This document shows positions 1 to 8,723 of a stretch of 60,154 nucleotides of DNA, one piece after another; positions within the stretch are counted from its first letter, which is position 1; every line of letters begins with the position of its first letter. The position numbers and the translations under genes are program-made. Below the pieces are notes generated by a model, which saw nothing but the letters and a program-made list of their open reading frames with translations, ran no database searches and was not told the DNA's origin. Origin of the DNA: Acidovorax sp. Lineage in GTDB: Bacteria > Pseudomonadota > Gammaproteobacteria > Burkholderiales > Burkholderiaceae_C. Location of the stretch: NCBI GenBank assembly GCA_030692685.1, contig JAUXZO010000002.1:1-60154 (forward strand), read 5' to 3'.

Positions 1-461
1 TTGGTGGTGCACGAGGCGTTGGACACAATGGCTTCGCCCTTGTAGCTGGTGTGGTTCACGCCGTACACGAACATCGGGGTGTCGTCCTTGGACGGGGCCG
101 ACAGAATGACCTTCTTGGCACCAGCATCCAGGTGCTTTTGCGCGGTGACCTTGTCCAGAAACAGGCCGGTGGATTCGATCACCACGTCGGCGCCGACTTC
201 GTTCCACTTCAGGTTGGCGGGGTCGCGCTCTTGCGTCAGGCGGATCTTTTTACCATTGACGATCAAGGTATTGCCTTCGACCGACACGGTGCCATCGAAG
301 CGGCCGTGCACCGAGTCGTACTGCAGCATGTAGGCAAGGTAGTCAGGCTCGAGCAGGTCGTTGATGCCAACGACTTCGATGTCGCTGAAGTTCTGGATGG
401 CCGAGCGCAACACGTTGCGGCCGATGCGGCCGAAGCCGTTGATGCCAATCTTGATCGTCAT
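1..461 (-). CDS. gap: Glyceraldehyde-3-phosphate dehydrogenase, N-terminal part (cut by window edge)
   Basis: NAD-dependent glycolytic enzyme converting glyceraldehyde 3-phosphate to 1,3-bisphosphoglycerate in the cytoplasm. The visible 153 codons begin [20 protein letters not shown], the classic Rossmann GxGxxGR motif, and continue through the NAD-binding domain (STGLF, SAPSKDD) to SNASCTT, which carries the catalytic cysteine. The window ends just after that cysteine, so the catalytic domain lies outside. The start is the ATG at 461. It lies downstream of tkt on the same strand with an 90-base gap, so the two are likely co-transcribed. Identity is clear; only the length is unknown. Confidence 0.96.
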   Translation of the reverse strand, partial: MTIKIGINGFGRIGRNVLRSAIQNFSDIEVVGINDLLEPDYLAYMLQYDSVHGRFDGTVSVEGNTLIVNGKKIRLTQERDPANLKWNEVGADVVIESTGLFLDKVTAQKHLDAGAKKVILSAPSKDDTPMFVYGVNHTSYKGEAIVSNASCTT

Positions 462-513
462 AGGGTGTCTCTCCAAAGTTGCAAATTCGAAATCAGGAGT
501 CTGCCGTGGCGCA

Positions 514-540
514 CCCGCTGCTGCCGGGGGGCGCAGCGGG
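514..540 (-). other. Inverted repeat between tkt and gap
   Basis: An 8-base perfect stem (CCCGCTGC at 514-521 pairing with GCAGCGGG at 533-540) with an 11-base loop lies just after the tkt stop codon. On the transcribed minus strand no run of U follows it, so it is not a standard Rho-independent terminator. It could be an mRNA-stabilising or partial attenuation hairpin that sets tkt and gap expression apart. Function is inferred only. Confidence 0.35.
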
Positions 541-551
541 CAGGACAGGGC

Positions 552-2642
552 TCAGTGTGCCTTTGCGGCCTTCTTGGCGGGCTTGAGGCGCGCAGCACCC
601 ATGGCGACCAGCACTGCGTCGGCCACGTTCTCTTCGGTGAAACCAAAGTGTTTGAACAGCACAGGCGCAGGGGCCGATTCACCGTAGGTGTCGATGCCCA
701 CCACGGCGGCACAGCCGTATTTCCACCAGCCGTCCGTCACGCCCATTTCCACGGCGATGCGGGGAATGCCTGCGGGGAGCACGCTGCTCTTGTACTTGGC
801 GTCTTCGCGGTCGAAGGTGGTCGTGCTGGGCATGGAGACCACGCGCACGGCGATCTTCTTGTCGGCCAGCAGGCGCTGGGCCTTGAGGGCCAGTTGCACT
901 TCAGAGCCCGTGGCGATGATCACGGCCACGGCCTTCTTTTTGATGCCCACATCAGCAGGCTCGCTCAGCACATAAGCGCCGCGCGAGATGTCGCCCAGGT
1001 CGCGCTTCGGCGCGTAGGGCAGGTTCTGACGCGAGAGCAGCAGAGCCGTGGGCTTGTCGCGGTTGGACAGCGCCACGCTCCAGGCCACGGTGGTTTCAGC
1101 CGTGTCACCGGGGCGCCACACGTCCAGGTTGGGGATCAGGCGCAGGCTGGCAGCGTGCTCGATGGATTGGTGGGTTGGGCCGTCTTCGCCCAGTCCAATC
1201 GAGTCGTGCGTGAATACATGGATCACGCGCTGCTTCATCAGCGCGGCCATGCGGATGGCGTTGCGGCTGTAGTCGCTGAACGTGAGGAACGTGCCGCCGT
1301 AAGGGATGAAGCCGCCATGCAGCGCAATGCCGTTCATGATGGCGGCCATGCCGAACTCGCGCACGCCATAGTTGATGTGGCGGCCACCGATTTTCTGGCC
1401 TTCTGCAACTTCGGTCTTGACCACGTTGCCCTGCATGTCAAAGCGCAGGTTGGGCGTGCTCTTGGTGTTGGTGAGGTTGGAGCCGGTCAGGTCGGCGCTG
1501 CCACCCAGCATCTCAGGCAGGGCGGCTGTGAAGGCTTCCAGCGCCAGCTGGCTGGCCTTGCGGCTGGCCACGGTTTCGCCCTTGGTGTGGGCGGCGATGA
1601 CGGTGTCCACGGCCACTTGCGCGAAGTTGGCGGGCAGGTTGCCTTCCATGCGGCGGGTCAGCTCAGCGGCCAGTTCCGGGTAGGCCTGGCTGTAGGCGGC
1701 AAAGCGCTCGTTCCAGACCGATTCGAACGCCTGGCCGTTGGCCTTGGCGTCCCAGTCAGCGTACACGTCTTCAGGGATCACGAAGGGTTCGCTGGACCAG
1801 CCCAGTGCTTCGCGGGTCAGGGTGATTTCTTCGGCGCCCAGGGGCTCGCCGTGCGCCTTGGCGGTGTTGGCGCGGTTGGGGCTGCCCTTGCCAATGTGCG
1901 TCTTGCACACGATGACGGTGGGGCGCTCGGTCTGCTTCTTGGCTTCTTCAATCGCGGCATCGACCTTGTCGGCGTCGTGGCCGTCGATGGGGCCAATCAC
2001 GTTCCAGCCGCTGGCCACAAAACGCAGGGGGGTGTTGTCGGCAAACCAGGGGGCGACCTGGCCGTCGATGCTGATGCCGTTGTCGTCATACAGGGCGATC
2101 AGCTTGTTGAGCTTCCAGGCGCCGGCCAGCGAGATGGCCTCCTGGCTGATGCCTTCCATCAGGCAGCCGTCGCCGAAGAAGGCGTAGGTGTGGTGGTCTA
2201 CCACCGTATGGCCTTCGCGGTTGAATTCGCTGGCCAGCAGTTTTTCCGCCAGGGCAAAGCCCACGGCGTTGGTGATGCCCTGGCCCAGGGGGCCGGTGGT
2301 GGTTTCCACGCCCGGAGTCACGCCCACTTCGGGGTGACCCGCTGTCTTGCTGTGCAGCTGGCGGAAGTTCTTGAGCTCGCCAATCGGCAGGTCGTAGCCG
2401 GTGAGGTGCAGCAATGCGTACAGCAGCATCGAGCCGTGGCCGTTGGACAGCACAAAGCGGTCGCGGTCAAACCACTGCGGGTTGGCCGGGTTGTGCTTGA
2501 GGTGGCGGGCCCACAGGCCCACGGCCATGTCGGCCATGCCCATGGGGGCGCCGGGGTGGCCCGAGTTGGCTTGTTGAACGGCGTCCATGGCCAATGCGCG
2601 AATTGCATTTGCCATCTGTGGGGATTGCTGGGTGTTGGCCAT
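552..2642 (-). CDS. tkt: Transketolase
   Basis: Thiamine-diphosphate enzyme of the pentose phosphate pathway that moves two-carbon ketol units between sugar phosphates. The 696-residue product matches the usual length of about 660-700. It starts [20 protein letters not shown], aligning with the family's ANAIRALSMDAV, then shows SGHPGAPMG, the ThDP motif [17 protein letters not shown] at the pyrimidine-domain start, the catalytic-Glu region [11 protein letters not shown] and GEDGPTHQ. The open frame runs upstream to 2927, but the extra 95 residues are low-complexity and resemble nothing in the family, so I start at 2642; no clear Shine-Dalgarno is present. gap follows on the same strand. Confidence 0.95.
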   Translation of the reverse strand: MANTQQSPQMANAIRALAMDAVQQANSGHPGAPMGMADMAVGLWARHLKHNPANPQWFDRDRFVLSNGHGSMLLYALLHLTGYDLPIGELKNFRQLHSKTAGHPEVGVTPGVETTTGPLGQGITNAVGFALAEKLLASEFNREGHTVVDHHTYAFFGDGCLMEGISQEAISLAGAWKLNKLIALYDDNGISIDGQVAPWFADNTPLRFVASGWNVIGPIDGHDADKVDAAIEEAKKQTERPTVIVCKTHIGKGSPNRANTAKAHGEPLGAEEITLTREALGWSSEPFVIPEDVYADWDAKANGQAFESVWNERFAAYSQAYPELAAELTRRMEGNLPANFAQVAVDTVIAAHTKGETVASRKASQLALEAFTAALPEMLGGSADLTGSNLTNTKSTPNLRFDMQGNVVKTEVAEGQKIGGRHINYGVREFGMAAIMNGIALHGGFIPYGGTFLTFSDYSRNAIRMAALMKQRVIHVFTHDSIGLGEDGPTHQSIEHAASLRLIPNLDVWRPGDTAETTVAWSVALSNRDKPTALLLSRQNLPYAPKRDLGDISRGAYVLSEPADVGIKKKAVAVIIATGSEVQLALKAQRLLADKKIAVRVVSMPSTTTFDREDAKYKSSVLPAGIPRIAVEMGVTDGWWKYGCAAVVGIDTYGESAPAPVLFKHFGFTEENVADAVLVAMGAARLKPAKKAAKAH

Positions 2643-2765
2643 GGGGGGAGGGTTCAGGTTGGAAGAATCGGGGAAACCCAGCATTTTACCGGGGCGGCCC
2701 GGCGCCGCAGATACCTGGCCTGTGCCGTTGTTTGTGGGGCCGCTTGATGGACTACAGTGCGGGCC

Positions 2766-3173
2766 ATGCAAGGACTGCACCTCACCGCTGATCTTCATGG
2801 TTGCCGCTGCGCCCCGGCCTGGCTGCTGGACGCTGCTGCACTGGGGGACGCGTGCACCCACGCCGTGCGCACTGCGAGGCTGCAAACCGTGGGGCAGTTG
2901 TTTCATGCGTTTCCGGCCACAGCGCATGGCCCTGGTGGGGTGACTGCTACTGTTTTGTTAGCAGAGTCGCACCTGTGCGTGCACACATGGCCCGAGCAGC
3001 ACGCGGTGACTCTGGATGTGTATGTATGCAATTTCGGTGCGGACCATTCGGGCAAGGCGCACGCGCTGATGGACGCGCTGCTCGCATTGTTTGAGCCCAC
3101 CGCCGTGGACCGCCATGCGCTCCAGCGTGGGGATGTCCGAGTCAACGCCGATAGCAAATTGTCGAACGCATGA
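2766..3173 (+). CDS. speD: S-adenosylmethionine decarboxylase proenzyme, class 1B
   Basis: Makes decarboxylated AdoMet, the aminopropyl donor for spermidine. It is a 135-residue pyruvoyl enzyme of the short (SpeH-like) type. The motif [12 protein letters not shown] at about residues 64-75 contains the Ser that is cleaved to form the pyruvoyl group and the catalytic His. [12 protein letters not shown] carries the conserved Cys. The ATG at 2766 gives [13 protein letters not shown]; an in-frame GTG three codons earlier is the alternative. The stop overlaps the start of the next gene (ATGA), so the two are probably translationally coupled. It is divergent from tkt. No speE is seen here. Confidence 0.85.
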   Translation: MQGLHLTADLHGCRCAPAWLLDAAALGDACTHAVRTARLQTVGQLFHAFPATAHGPGGVTATVLLAESHLCVHTWPEQHAVTLDVYVCNFGADHSGKAHALMDALLALFEPTAVDRHALQRGDVRVNADSKLSNA

Positions 3174-3937
3174 GCCCCGATACCACGCGGCCTCTGCAGG
3201 TCCCCGCCATGCTGCTGGCCGCGGGTCGCGGCGAGCGCATGCGCCCGTTGACCGACAGCACGCCCAAACCCCTGCTGCGGGTGCAAGGCCTGCCGCTGCT
3301 GCAATGGCACTTGCAGGCACTGCAGGACGCGGGCGTTGAGCGGGTGGTGATCAACACGGCGTGGCTGGGAGCGCAGATCAGCGAGTGTTTTTCAAGCGTT
3401 TTTGGCCTCCAGCGCATGACTGGTAAGCGCAAGCAGCTATCAATTTCATACTCACACGAAGGTGCAGACTTTGGCGGCGCTTTGGAGACTGCGGGCGGCA
3501 TTGCGCGCGTACTGCCCCAACTTGGGTCGGTGTTCTGGTTGGCGGCGGGGGATGTGTTTACGCCCGACTTCGTGTTTGATGCCGCTGCCGTGCGGGCCTT
3601 TGCTGCCAGCGACCATCTGGCCCATCTGTGGCTGGTGCCCAACCCCGCGCACAACCTGCGGGGCGACTTTGGCCTGTCGGCCGCCGGCATGGCGCTGAAC
3701 CTGCCCGCCGACGACCCCGCGCCACGCTACACCTACAGCACCATTGCCTTGCTGCGCGCCGAACTCTTCATGCCACCCTGGTGTGACATTCCTGCCGGTA
3801 ACCCGGGCGGCCTCCAGGCCGCGCTGGCCCCCCTGTTGCGCCGGGCGATGGAGGCGAACCGCGTGTCTGCCTCGATGTATACCGGGCGGTGGACGGACGT
3901 GGGCACGCCGGAGCGCTTGGCCGAGCTCAACCGGTAA
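3170..3937 (+). CDS. murU: Nucleotidyltransferase, MurU-like, with an in-frame repeat insertion
   Basis: Member of the sugar-phosphate nucleotidyltransferase family. The closest match by eye is MurU, which makes UDP-MurNAc from MurNAc-1-phosphate in cell-wall recycling. The N-terminus has the signature AMLLAAGRGERMRPLTDSTP with KPLL. LAAGDVF holds the metal-binding Asp, and WTDVGTPERLAEL ends the protein. It has 255 residues against roughly 220-230 for characterised MurU. Part of the excess, residues about 77-93 (3399-3450), comes from a family-1 repeat translated in frame. The usual partner kinase AmgK is not adjacent; the neighbour is speD. Family is sure, exact substrate less so. Confidence 0.75.
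   Translation: MSPDTTRPLQVPAMLLAAGRGERMRPLTDSTPKPLLRVQGLPLLQWHLQALQDAGVERVVINTAWLGAQISECFSSVFGLQRMTGKRKQLSISYSHEGADFGGALETAGGIARVLPQLGSVFWLAAGDVFTPDFVFDAAAVRAFAASDHLAHLWLVPNPAHNLRGDFGLSAAGMALNLPADDPAPRYTYSTIALLRAELFMPPWCDIPAGNPGGLQAALAPLLRRAMEANRVSASMYTGRWTDVGTPERLAELNR
3399..3450 (-). repeat. Family-1 dispersed palindromic element inside murU-like gene
   Basis: Reads TTTTTGGCCTCCAGCGC, then a loop, then AAGCGCAAGCAGCTATCAAT on the plus strand, which is the reverse complement of the family consensus. The consensus would place two TAG codons in this reading frame. Here they read CAG and AAG, so the frame stays open. Confidence 0.8.
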
Positions 3938-3940
3938 CCC

Positions 3941-3989
3941 GTAAGCGGTAAGCGGTAAGCGGTAAGCGGTAAGCGGTAAGCGGTAAGCG
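3941..3989 (+). repeat. Heptanucleotide tandem repeat, seven perfect GTAAGCG copies
   Basis: Seven exact head-to-tail copies of GTAAGCG begin four bases after the stop of the murU-like gene and end 11 bases before the stop of the convergent membrane-protein gene. With a 7-base unit and perfect copies, the array is a likely variable-number locus. It is outside both reading frames. Confidence 0.95.
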
Positions 3990-4000
3990 CGGTTCGCAGG

Positions 4001-4762
4001 TTACTGCGTAGCCGCAGTGGCGCTCTGACTGTGGGCGGGCTCCAGCGCAATCGGTGGGCCGTTTTCGCAGGTGCGCAACAGCCACTGGCTGGGCAGAAAA
4101 CGGGCATCCGGTCCATCGGGTGCGGGCTTGCCCACCTCGGCCTGCACGTCGTAGGGCACATGCGGCACCTGAAACAACGCGATCTGGCCCTTTTTGCAAG
4201 CAACACCTTTGATGACGGTGTTGGGCACCCAGCTCTGGCTGGCGTTGTCATAGCGGTACACGGGGCCTAAGCGCTGGTCCTCCGCCAGCGCTACGCGCAT
4301 GGGCAAGATCTGCAGCGCACTGGCCAACACCCCGGCGATCTCCACCGGTTGCGCAAAGCGCACGGCCTCTAACCCATGCAGCGCCAACGGGCGGTTGGGC
4401 TCGCCCTTGTCGAAAGGGTCGCGGCGATTGATGAGGCTGCCTGCGGGGATGAGGATCTCGCCATACTGATAGTCCTGCGGCAGCACAAACCGCTCGCGGC
4501 TGGCGCGGACCGCGGCGCTGTCGTGCCACGCCTGCTGTGCGCTGTGCGACAGATAAAACCGCACACCCACCCAGGCATTGCACAGCAAGGTCGCTGCAAT
4601 CAGTACTTGCAGCGCGCGGGGGGCAAGCACCCACTTTTGCGGTATGTCGATCCAACGCACATACACCCCGTAGATCAGCAATGCGCTCGTCAACACCAGC
4701 GCCAACATGGGCAAAAACGAGGCCAGAAAGAAGTTCAGCAGGGTCGAAAGCAAAGCGGACAT
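4001..4762 (-). CDS. Membrane protein of unknown function
   Basis: A 253-residue protein starting MSALLSTLLNFFLASFLPML. It has two hydrophobic segments near the N-terminus (about residues 5-35 and 55-75) separated by VRWIDIPQKWVLAPRAL, followed by a soluble domain of about 170 residues with YQYGEILIPAGSLINR and VIKGVACKKGQIALFQVPHV. The C-terminal part is probably periplasmic or cytoplasmic depending on topology; I do not recognise its family. The open frame continues upstream to 5032, but that extension is Arg/Ala-rich and crosses a tandem repeat and the pepP start, so I use the Met at 4762. Transcribed convergently with the murU-like gene and divergently from pepP. Confidence 0.7.
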   Translation of the reverse strand: MSALLSTLLNFFLASFLPMLALVLTSALLIYGVYVRWIDIPQKWVLAPRALQVLIAATLLCNAWVGVRFYLSHSAQQAWHDSAAVRASRERFVLPQDYQYGEILIPAGSLINRRDPFDKGEPNRPLALHGLEAVRFAQPVEIAGVLASALQILPMRVALAEDQRLGPVYRYDNASQSWVPNTVIKGVACKKGQIALFQVPHVPYDVQAEVGKPAPDGPDARFLPSQWLLRTCENGPPIALEPAHSQSATAATQ

Positions 4763-4888
4763 GGTGTTCAGTGGCTGGGTGAAGGTGTCGGCCCTGCAAA
4801 GGGGCGGCCAGGCCGCCATTGCGCCAAGGCTGGCCCAGAGTCTGCCATGGCTCGCCTCAGCGGTGACGCGGGATCGCTCCCGGGTCGC

Positions 4889-4941
4889 AATGCGCCGCCA
4901 TATGCCGCCATATGCCGCAATGGCCGCCATGTGCCGCAATG
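4889..4941 (+). repeat. Imperfect decamer tandem repeat (CATATGCCGC-like)
   Basis: About five degenerate copies of a 9-10 base unit resembling CATATGCCGC lie between the divergent starts of the membrane protein (4762) and pepP (5023). Two adjacent copies are identical; the others carry one or two changes or a one-base deletion. It sits in the shared promoter region, so copy number could alter promoter spacing. Confidence 0.7.
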
Positions 4942-5022
4942 GGCACGTGCAATGCAGGGGCTGGACAGGGGGATTCACACGCAACCATTCCGCCTGTCCC
5001 AGGATGGCCCCAAAATGCACGG

Positions 5023-6414
5023 ATGAGCCCACAGACCTCCCTCTATGCCCAGCGCCGCGCCCGCCTTGCCTCCAGCCTTGGCGTGGGTGGCATCGCCATC
5101 ATCCCCACGGCGCCCGAGCGCCCGCGCAACCGTGACACCGACTTTCTGTACCGCCACGACAGTTATTTTTACTACCTGACCGGTTTTACCGAGCCTGGCG
5201 CTTGCCTGGTCATCAGCCACGATGGCCGAAGCACGCTGTTTTGCCAGCCCAAAGACCTGGAGCGTGAAATCTGGGACGGCTACCGCCTGGGCCCCGTCGC
5301 TGCGCCCGCCGCGCTGGGCGTGGATGCCGCGCATTCCATCACCGACCTGGACGCCAAACTGCCGCGCCTGCTGGAGAACCGCAGCTGTGTGTGGTACCCG
5401 TTCGCCATCCACAGCGGCCTGGCTGCGCGGGTGGAGGGCTGGCTGAACACCGTGCGCGCCCGCGTTCGGTATGGCGCCATGTGCCCGGCAGAGCAAAACG
5501 ACCTGTGCACGCCGCTCGATGAAATGCGCCTGGTCAAGGACGCGCATGAACAGGACACCATGCGCCGCGCCAGCGCCATCAGCGCGCAAGCCCATATCCG
5601 TGCGATGCAGCGTTCAGCCCGCATGCTGCGCGCGGGGGAGGACGTGCGCGAATACCACCTGGACGCCGAACTGCTGCACGCTTTCCGCGAGGCAGGCTCG
5701 CAGTACCCGGCCTACGGCTCCATCGTTGCAGCAGGTGCCAACGCCTGCGTGTTGCACTACCAAGCCGCTGCAGCGCCTGTGCGCAACGGCGAACTGGTGC
5801 TCATCGACGCGGGATGCGAGCTTGATGGCTACGCCAGCGACATTACGCGTACTTTTCCGGCCAATGGGACCTTCACCGGCCCGCAGCGTGCGCTGTACGA
5901 CCTGGTGTTGGCCAGCCAGGATGCAGCCGTGGCCGCCACCAAGGCCGGCGCGCGCTTCAACGACCCGCATGACGCCACCGTGGCCGTGCTGGCGCAGGGA
6001 ATGCTCGACCTGGGCTTGCTCGACAAGAACAAGGTGGGCACTGCGCAGGACGTCATCGACAAGCGCGCGTATTTCCAGTTTTACATGCACCGCACCGGCC
6101 ATTGGCTGGGCATGGATGTGCACGACTGCGGTAGCTATGTGGAGCCCGGCGAGGTGGGCCAAGTGAGCGAGCGCAAAGACCCGCTGTCGGGCGAAACCAT
6201 CACCAACCGCCCCAGCCGCGTGCTGCGCCCAGGAATGGTGCTGACCATCGAGCCCGGTATCTATGTGCGCCCCGCAGAAGGTGTGCCCGAGCAGTTCCAC
6301 AACATCGGCATCCGCATTGAGGACGATGCCATCGTCACTGAAACCGGCTGTGAGCTGATCACGCGGGGTGTGCCGGTGAAGGCCGATGAGATCGAAGCGC
6401 TGATGCGCGCCTGA
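5023..6414 (+). CDS. pepP: Xaa-Pro aminopeptidase (aminopeptidase P)
   Basis: Metallo-aminopeptidase that removes an N-terminal residue preceding proline. It has 463 residues, near the family's usual 440. The N-terminal creatinase-like domain (YFYYLTGFTEPGACLVI) is followed by a pita-bread catalytic domain. The five dinuclear-metal ligands are visible: Asp in LIDAGCELDG, Asp in ASDITRTF, His in RTGHWLGMD, Glu in LTIEPGIYV and Glu in IRIEDDAIV. I start at the ATG at 5023 (MSPQTSLYAQRRARL), because the upstream extension reads through tandem repeats. In many gamma- and betaproteobacteria pepP heads a ubiquinone (ubiH) cluster; here it stands alone. Confidence 0.93.
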   Translation: MSPQTSLYAQRRARLASSLGVGGIAIIPTAPERPRNRDTDFLYRHDSYFYYLTGFTEPGACLVISHDGRSTLFCQPKDLEREIWDGYRLGPVAAPAALGVDAAHSITDLDAKLPRLLENRSCVWYPFAIHSGLAARVEGWLNTVRARVRYGAMCPAEQNDLCTPLDEMRLVKDAHEQDTMRRASAISAQAHIRAMQRSARMLRAGEDVREYHLDAELLHAFREAGSQYPAYGSIVAAGANACVLHYQAAAAPVRNGELVLIDAGCELDGYASDITRTFPANGTFTGPQRALYDLVLASQDAAVAATKAGARFNDPHDATVAVLAQGMLDLGLLDKNKVGTAQDVIDKRAYFQFYMHRTGHWLGMDVHDCGSYVEPGEVGQVSERKDPLSGETITNRPSRVLRPGMVLTIEPGIYVRPAEGVPEQFHNIGIRIEDDAIVTETGCELITRGVPVKADEIEALMRA

Positions 6415-6739
6415 GCAGGCGCACCACCAGCAAGCGGTCAGCGAGAAGCACCCTTGCAGGCAGCACCATAGTGGCTGATTCGCCGGATGCTCGCTCCCGT
6501 CCCCAAAACGGCGGTCGGGTGGCGCCTGTGGTTCATCGCAAACACACCGCGCCTTGGCGTCGTGCGGGCTCTTATGCGGATCAATGCCTGCAACAGGCCG
6601 TGTTGTCGGCGCTGGTTGTGCTTTTCATCCGCACCGGTATCCGGCGCCTCTGTGCAGGGGTAACTGGTATGTAACCGCTTCGTGTGAGAATTGAAATTCG
6701 ATGGCATCCGCCCCCTGAACAACAGAAAGAGACAAGCCC
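6415..6739. other. Intergenic region pepP-pyk, no gene seen
   Basis: This 325-base stretch contains only short open frames with no family resemblance and no clear terminator or repeat element. It must hold the pyk promoter. AGAAAGAGACA before the ATG at 6740 offers a purine-rich ribosome-binding site. I could not pick a convincing -35/-10 pair. Confidence 0.6.
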
Positions 6740-8182
6740 ATGACTACGTCCACCCGCCGCGCTACCAAGATTGTTGCCACCCTGGGCCCCGCATCGAGCG
6801 ACCCGGCGCTGCTGGAGGCCATGATCCGTGCGGGGGTCAACGTGGTGCGGCTGAATTTCAGCCATGGCAAGGCGCAAGACCACATTGACCGGGCCGCTAC
6901 CGTGCGTGCCGCAGCCCAGCGCGCGGGCCGCGAGGTGGCCATCATGGCCGACCTTCAGGGCCCCAAGATCCGCGTGGGCAAGTTTGCCGAAGGCAAGGTG
7001 CATCTGGAGCCGGGAGCCAAGTTCATTCTCGATGCGTCGCGTACCGAGCCGGGTGACATCAACGGCGTGGGCCTTGACTACAAAGAGCTGCCGCGCGATG
7101 TGAAGGCCGGCGACCTTTTGCTGCTCAACGATGGCCTCATTGTTCTGACCGTCGATGCCGTGCGCGGCGAAGAAGTGCACACCACGGTCAAGCTGGGCGG
7201 TGAGCTGTCCAACAACAAGGGCATCAACAAAAAGGGCGGCGGTCTTACGGCACCGGCCCTCACCGCCAAGGACATGGATGACATCCGAACGGCCATGAGC
7301 TTTCAGGCCGACTACGTGGCAGTGAGCTTTCCAAAAAACGCCACCGACATGGAAATGGCGCGCCAGCTGTGCAACGTGGCGGCATTGGAGTACCGCCACA
7401 AGCCGGGCCTCATCGCCAAGATCGAACGCGCCGAGGCTATTCCCCACCTCGAAGCCATCCTGCGTGTGAGCGACGGCATCATGGTGGCGCGGGGTGATCT
7501 GGCGGTCGAGGTGGGCAACGCCGCAGTGCCCGCACTGCAAAAGAAGATGATCCGCATGGCGCGCGACCTGGACAAGGTGGTCATCACCGCCACCCAGATG
7601 ATGGAAAGCATGATCACCAACCCCGTGCCGACACGCGCCGAGGTGAGTGATGTGGCCAATGCAGTGCTGGACGGAACTGACGCCGTGATGCTGAGCGCCG
7701 AGACGGCAGCCGGGCGTTATCCGCTCGAAACGGTGGAAGAAATGGCCACGATCTGCGCCGCAGCGGAAGCCGCTGAAGACCCCCATCTGGACGCCGACTT
7801 CACGGGTCAGACCTTTGGGCGCATTGACCAGTCCATCGCCATGGGCGCGCTGTTCACGGCCCACCATCTGGGCGCCAAGGCCATCGTGGCCATGACCGAC
7901 AGCGGCGCAACGGCCCTCTGGATGAGCCGTCACCGCATCCATATCCCCATCTATGCGCTGACGCCCAAGGTGGCTACGCAGCGCAAGATGGCCATGTACC
8001 GCAACGTGCGCCCGCTGCTTATGGACACCAGCGCCGACCGCGACACCGCCCTGGAGCAGGCCGAGGGCCATCTCAAGAGCCGCAACATCGTGCAAAAGGG
8101 CGATGTCTACGCCATCACCTGCGGCGAGCCCATGGGCGCGCCGGGCGGCACCAATATGCTGAAAATCTGCGTCGCCGGTTGA
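6740..8182 (+). CDS. pyk: Pyruvate kinase
   Basis: Converts phosphoenolpyruvate and ADP to pyruvate and ATP, the last step of glycolysis. It has 480 residues, normal for bacterial PykA/PykF. Visible motifs: ATKIVATLGPASSD at the N-terminus, VVRLNFSHG, MADLQGPKIRVG, KIERAEAIP with the catalytic Lys, IMVARGDLAVEVG binding the metal, TQMMESMI, and an allosteric C-terminal domain (MGALFTAHHLGAKAIVAMT). The last 68 bases overlap, in antisense, the 3' end of the convergent PAP2 gene. Whether it is the PykA or PykF isoform cannot be settled by eye. Confidence 0.95.
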   Translation: MTTSTRRATKIVATLGPASSDPALLEAMIRAGVNVVRLNFSHGKAQDHIDRAATVRAAAQRAGREVAIMADLQGPKIRVGKFAEGKVHLEPGAKFILDASRTEPGDINGVGLDYKELPRDVKAGDLLLLNDGLIVLTVDAVRGEEVHTTVKLGGELSNNKGINKKGGGLTAPALTAKDMDDIRTAMSFQADYVAVSFPKNATDMEMARQLCNVAALEYRHKPGLIAKIERAEAIPHLEAILRVSDGIMVARGDLAVEVGNAAVPALQKKMIRMARDLDKVVITATQMMESMITNPVPTRAEVSDVANAVLDGTDAVMLSAETAAGRYPLETVEEMATICAAAEAAEDPHLDADFTGQTFGRIDQSIAMGALFTAHHLGAKAIVAMTDSGATALWMSRHRIHIPIYALTPKVATQRKMAMYRNVRPLLMDTSADRDTALEQAEGHLKSRNIVQKGDVYAITCGEPMGAPGGTNMLKICVAG

Positions 8183-8723
8183 CCCCTTGCGTCTGCGGGC
8201 TGAGCAAGCCCGCTGCGAAGGCCGATTGCGCATGAACGATCCAGGCTGCAATGGCTCCGGTCACAGCACCTGCGATCACATCGGACGGAAAGTGAACCCC
8301 CAGGCTCACCCGACTCCATGCCATGGCAACAGCCACGATCCCCAGCAGCATCGCCAGACGGTGCATGCGCGCCAAGGCAACTGCCGTCGCCAGCGCAAAG
8401 GCGGCTGCGGCATGCATGCTGGGGAATCCTGCGCGGGCGCCGTGTTCTAGCCACTGCATGCCCACGCCCAATTGGGCAGGCCTGGGAACCGGGGCGTACT
8501 GCCGCAAGCACTGTACGGCGATCCAAGCCAGCACCATGGCTGCGAGAGCAATAGCCAGTGCGCGCCGCTGTGCCGCGTTGCCCAGCGTGGCGTAGATCAA
8601 CAACCCCCCGCCCACTGCCAGGGGCAGATCGAGTGAAACCCAGCGCGCGGCCGCGATCACCATGGGCGCGGTTGTAGCGCCTGCGTTAATGGCGTGAAAC
8701 AGCGCCAGATCAAGTGGCAGCAT
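8115..8723 (-). CDS. PAP2-family membrane phosphatase (first of pair)
   Basis: A 202-residue membrane protein of the PAP2 superfamily, which removes phosphate from lipids such as undecaprenyl pyrophosphate or lipid A. The three signature blocks are present in order: RQYAPVPRP, FPSMHAAAAFALA (catalytic His) and SRVSLGVHFPSDVIAG (nucleophile His and Asp). Four or more hydrophobic helices surround them. The reading frame starts inside the end of the neighbouring PAP2 gene (14-base overlap), so the two are coupled. The Arg-rich C-terminal 25 residues are encoded antisense to the pyk 3' end. Substrate is unknown; an undecaprenyl-pyrophosphatase (BcrC-like) role is plausible. Confidence 0.82.
   Translation of the reverse strand: MLPLDLALFHAINAGATTAPMVIAAARWVSLDLPLAVGGGLLIYATLGNAAQRRALAIALAAMVLAWIAVQCLRQYAPVPRPAQLGVGMQWLEHGARAGFPSMHAAAAFALATAVALARMHRLAMLLGIVAVAMAWSRVSLGVHFPSDVIAGAVTGAIAAWIVHAQSAFAAGLLSPQTQGVNRRRRFSAYWCRPARPWARRR

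Noticed and set aside
51..2747. Long open frame antisense to gap and tkt (898 codons), with similar long antisense frames opposite pyk, leuS, trkA and kup
   Set aside because: High-GC codon bias in the real genes opens the opposite frame; the translations are His/Val/Gly-rich with no family resemblance, while the sense strands encode well-known enzymes.
3941..3989. CRISPR array
   Set aside because: The units are seven bases with no spacers, and no cas genes occur in the window.
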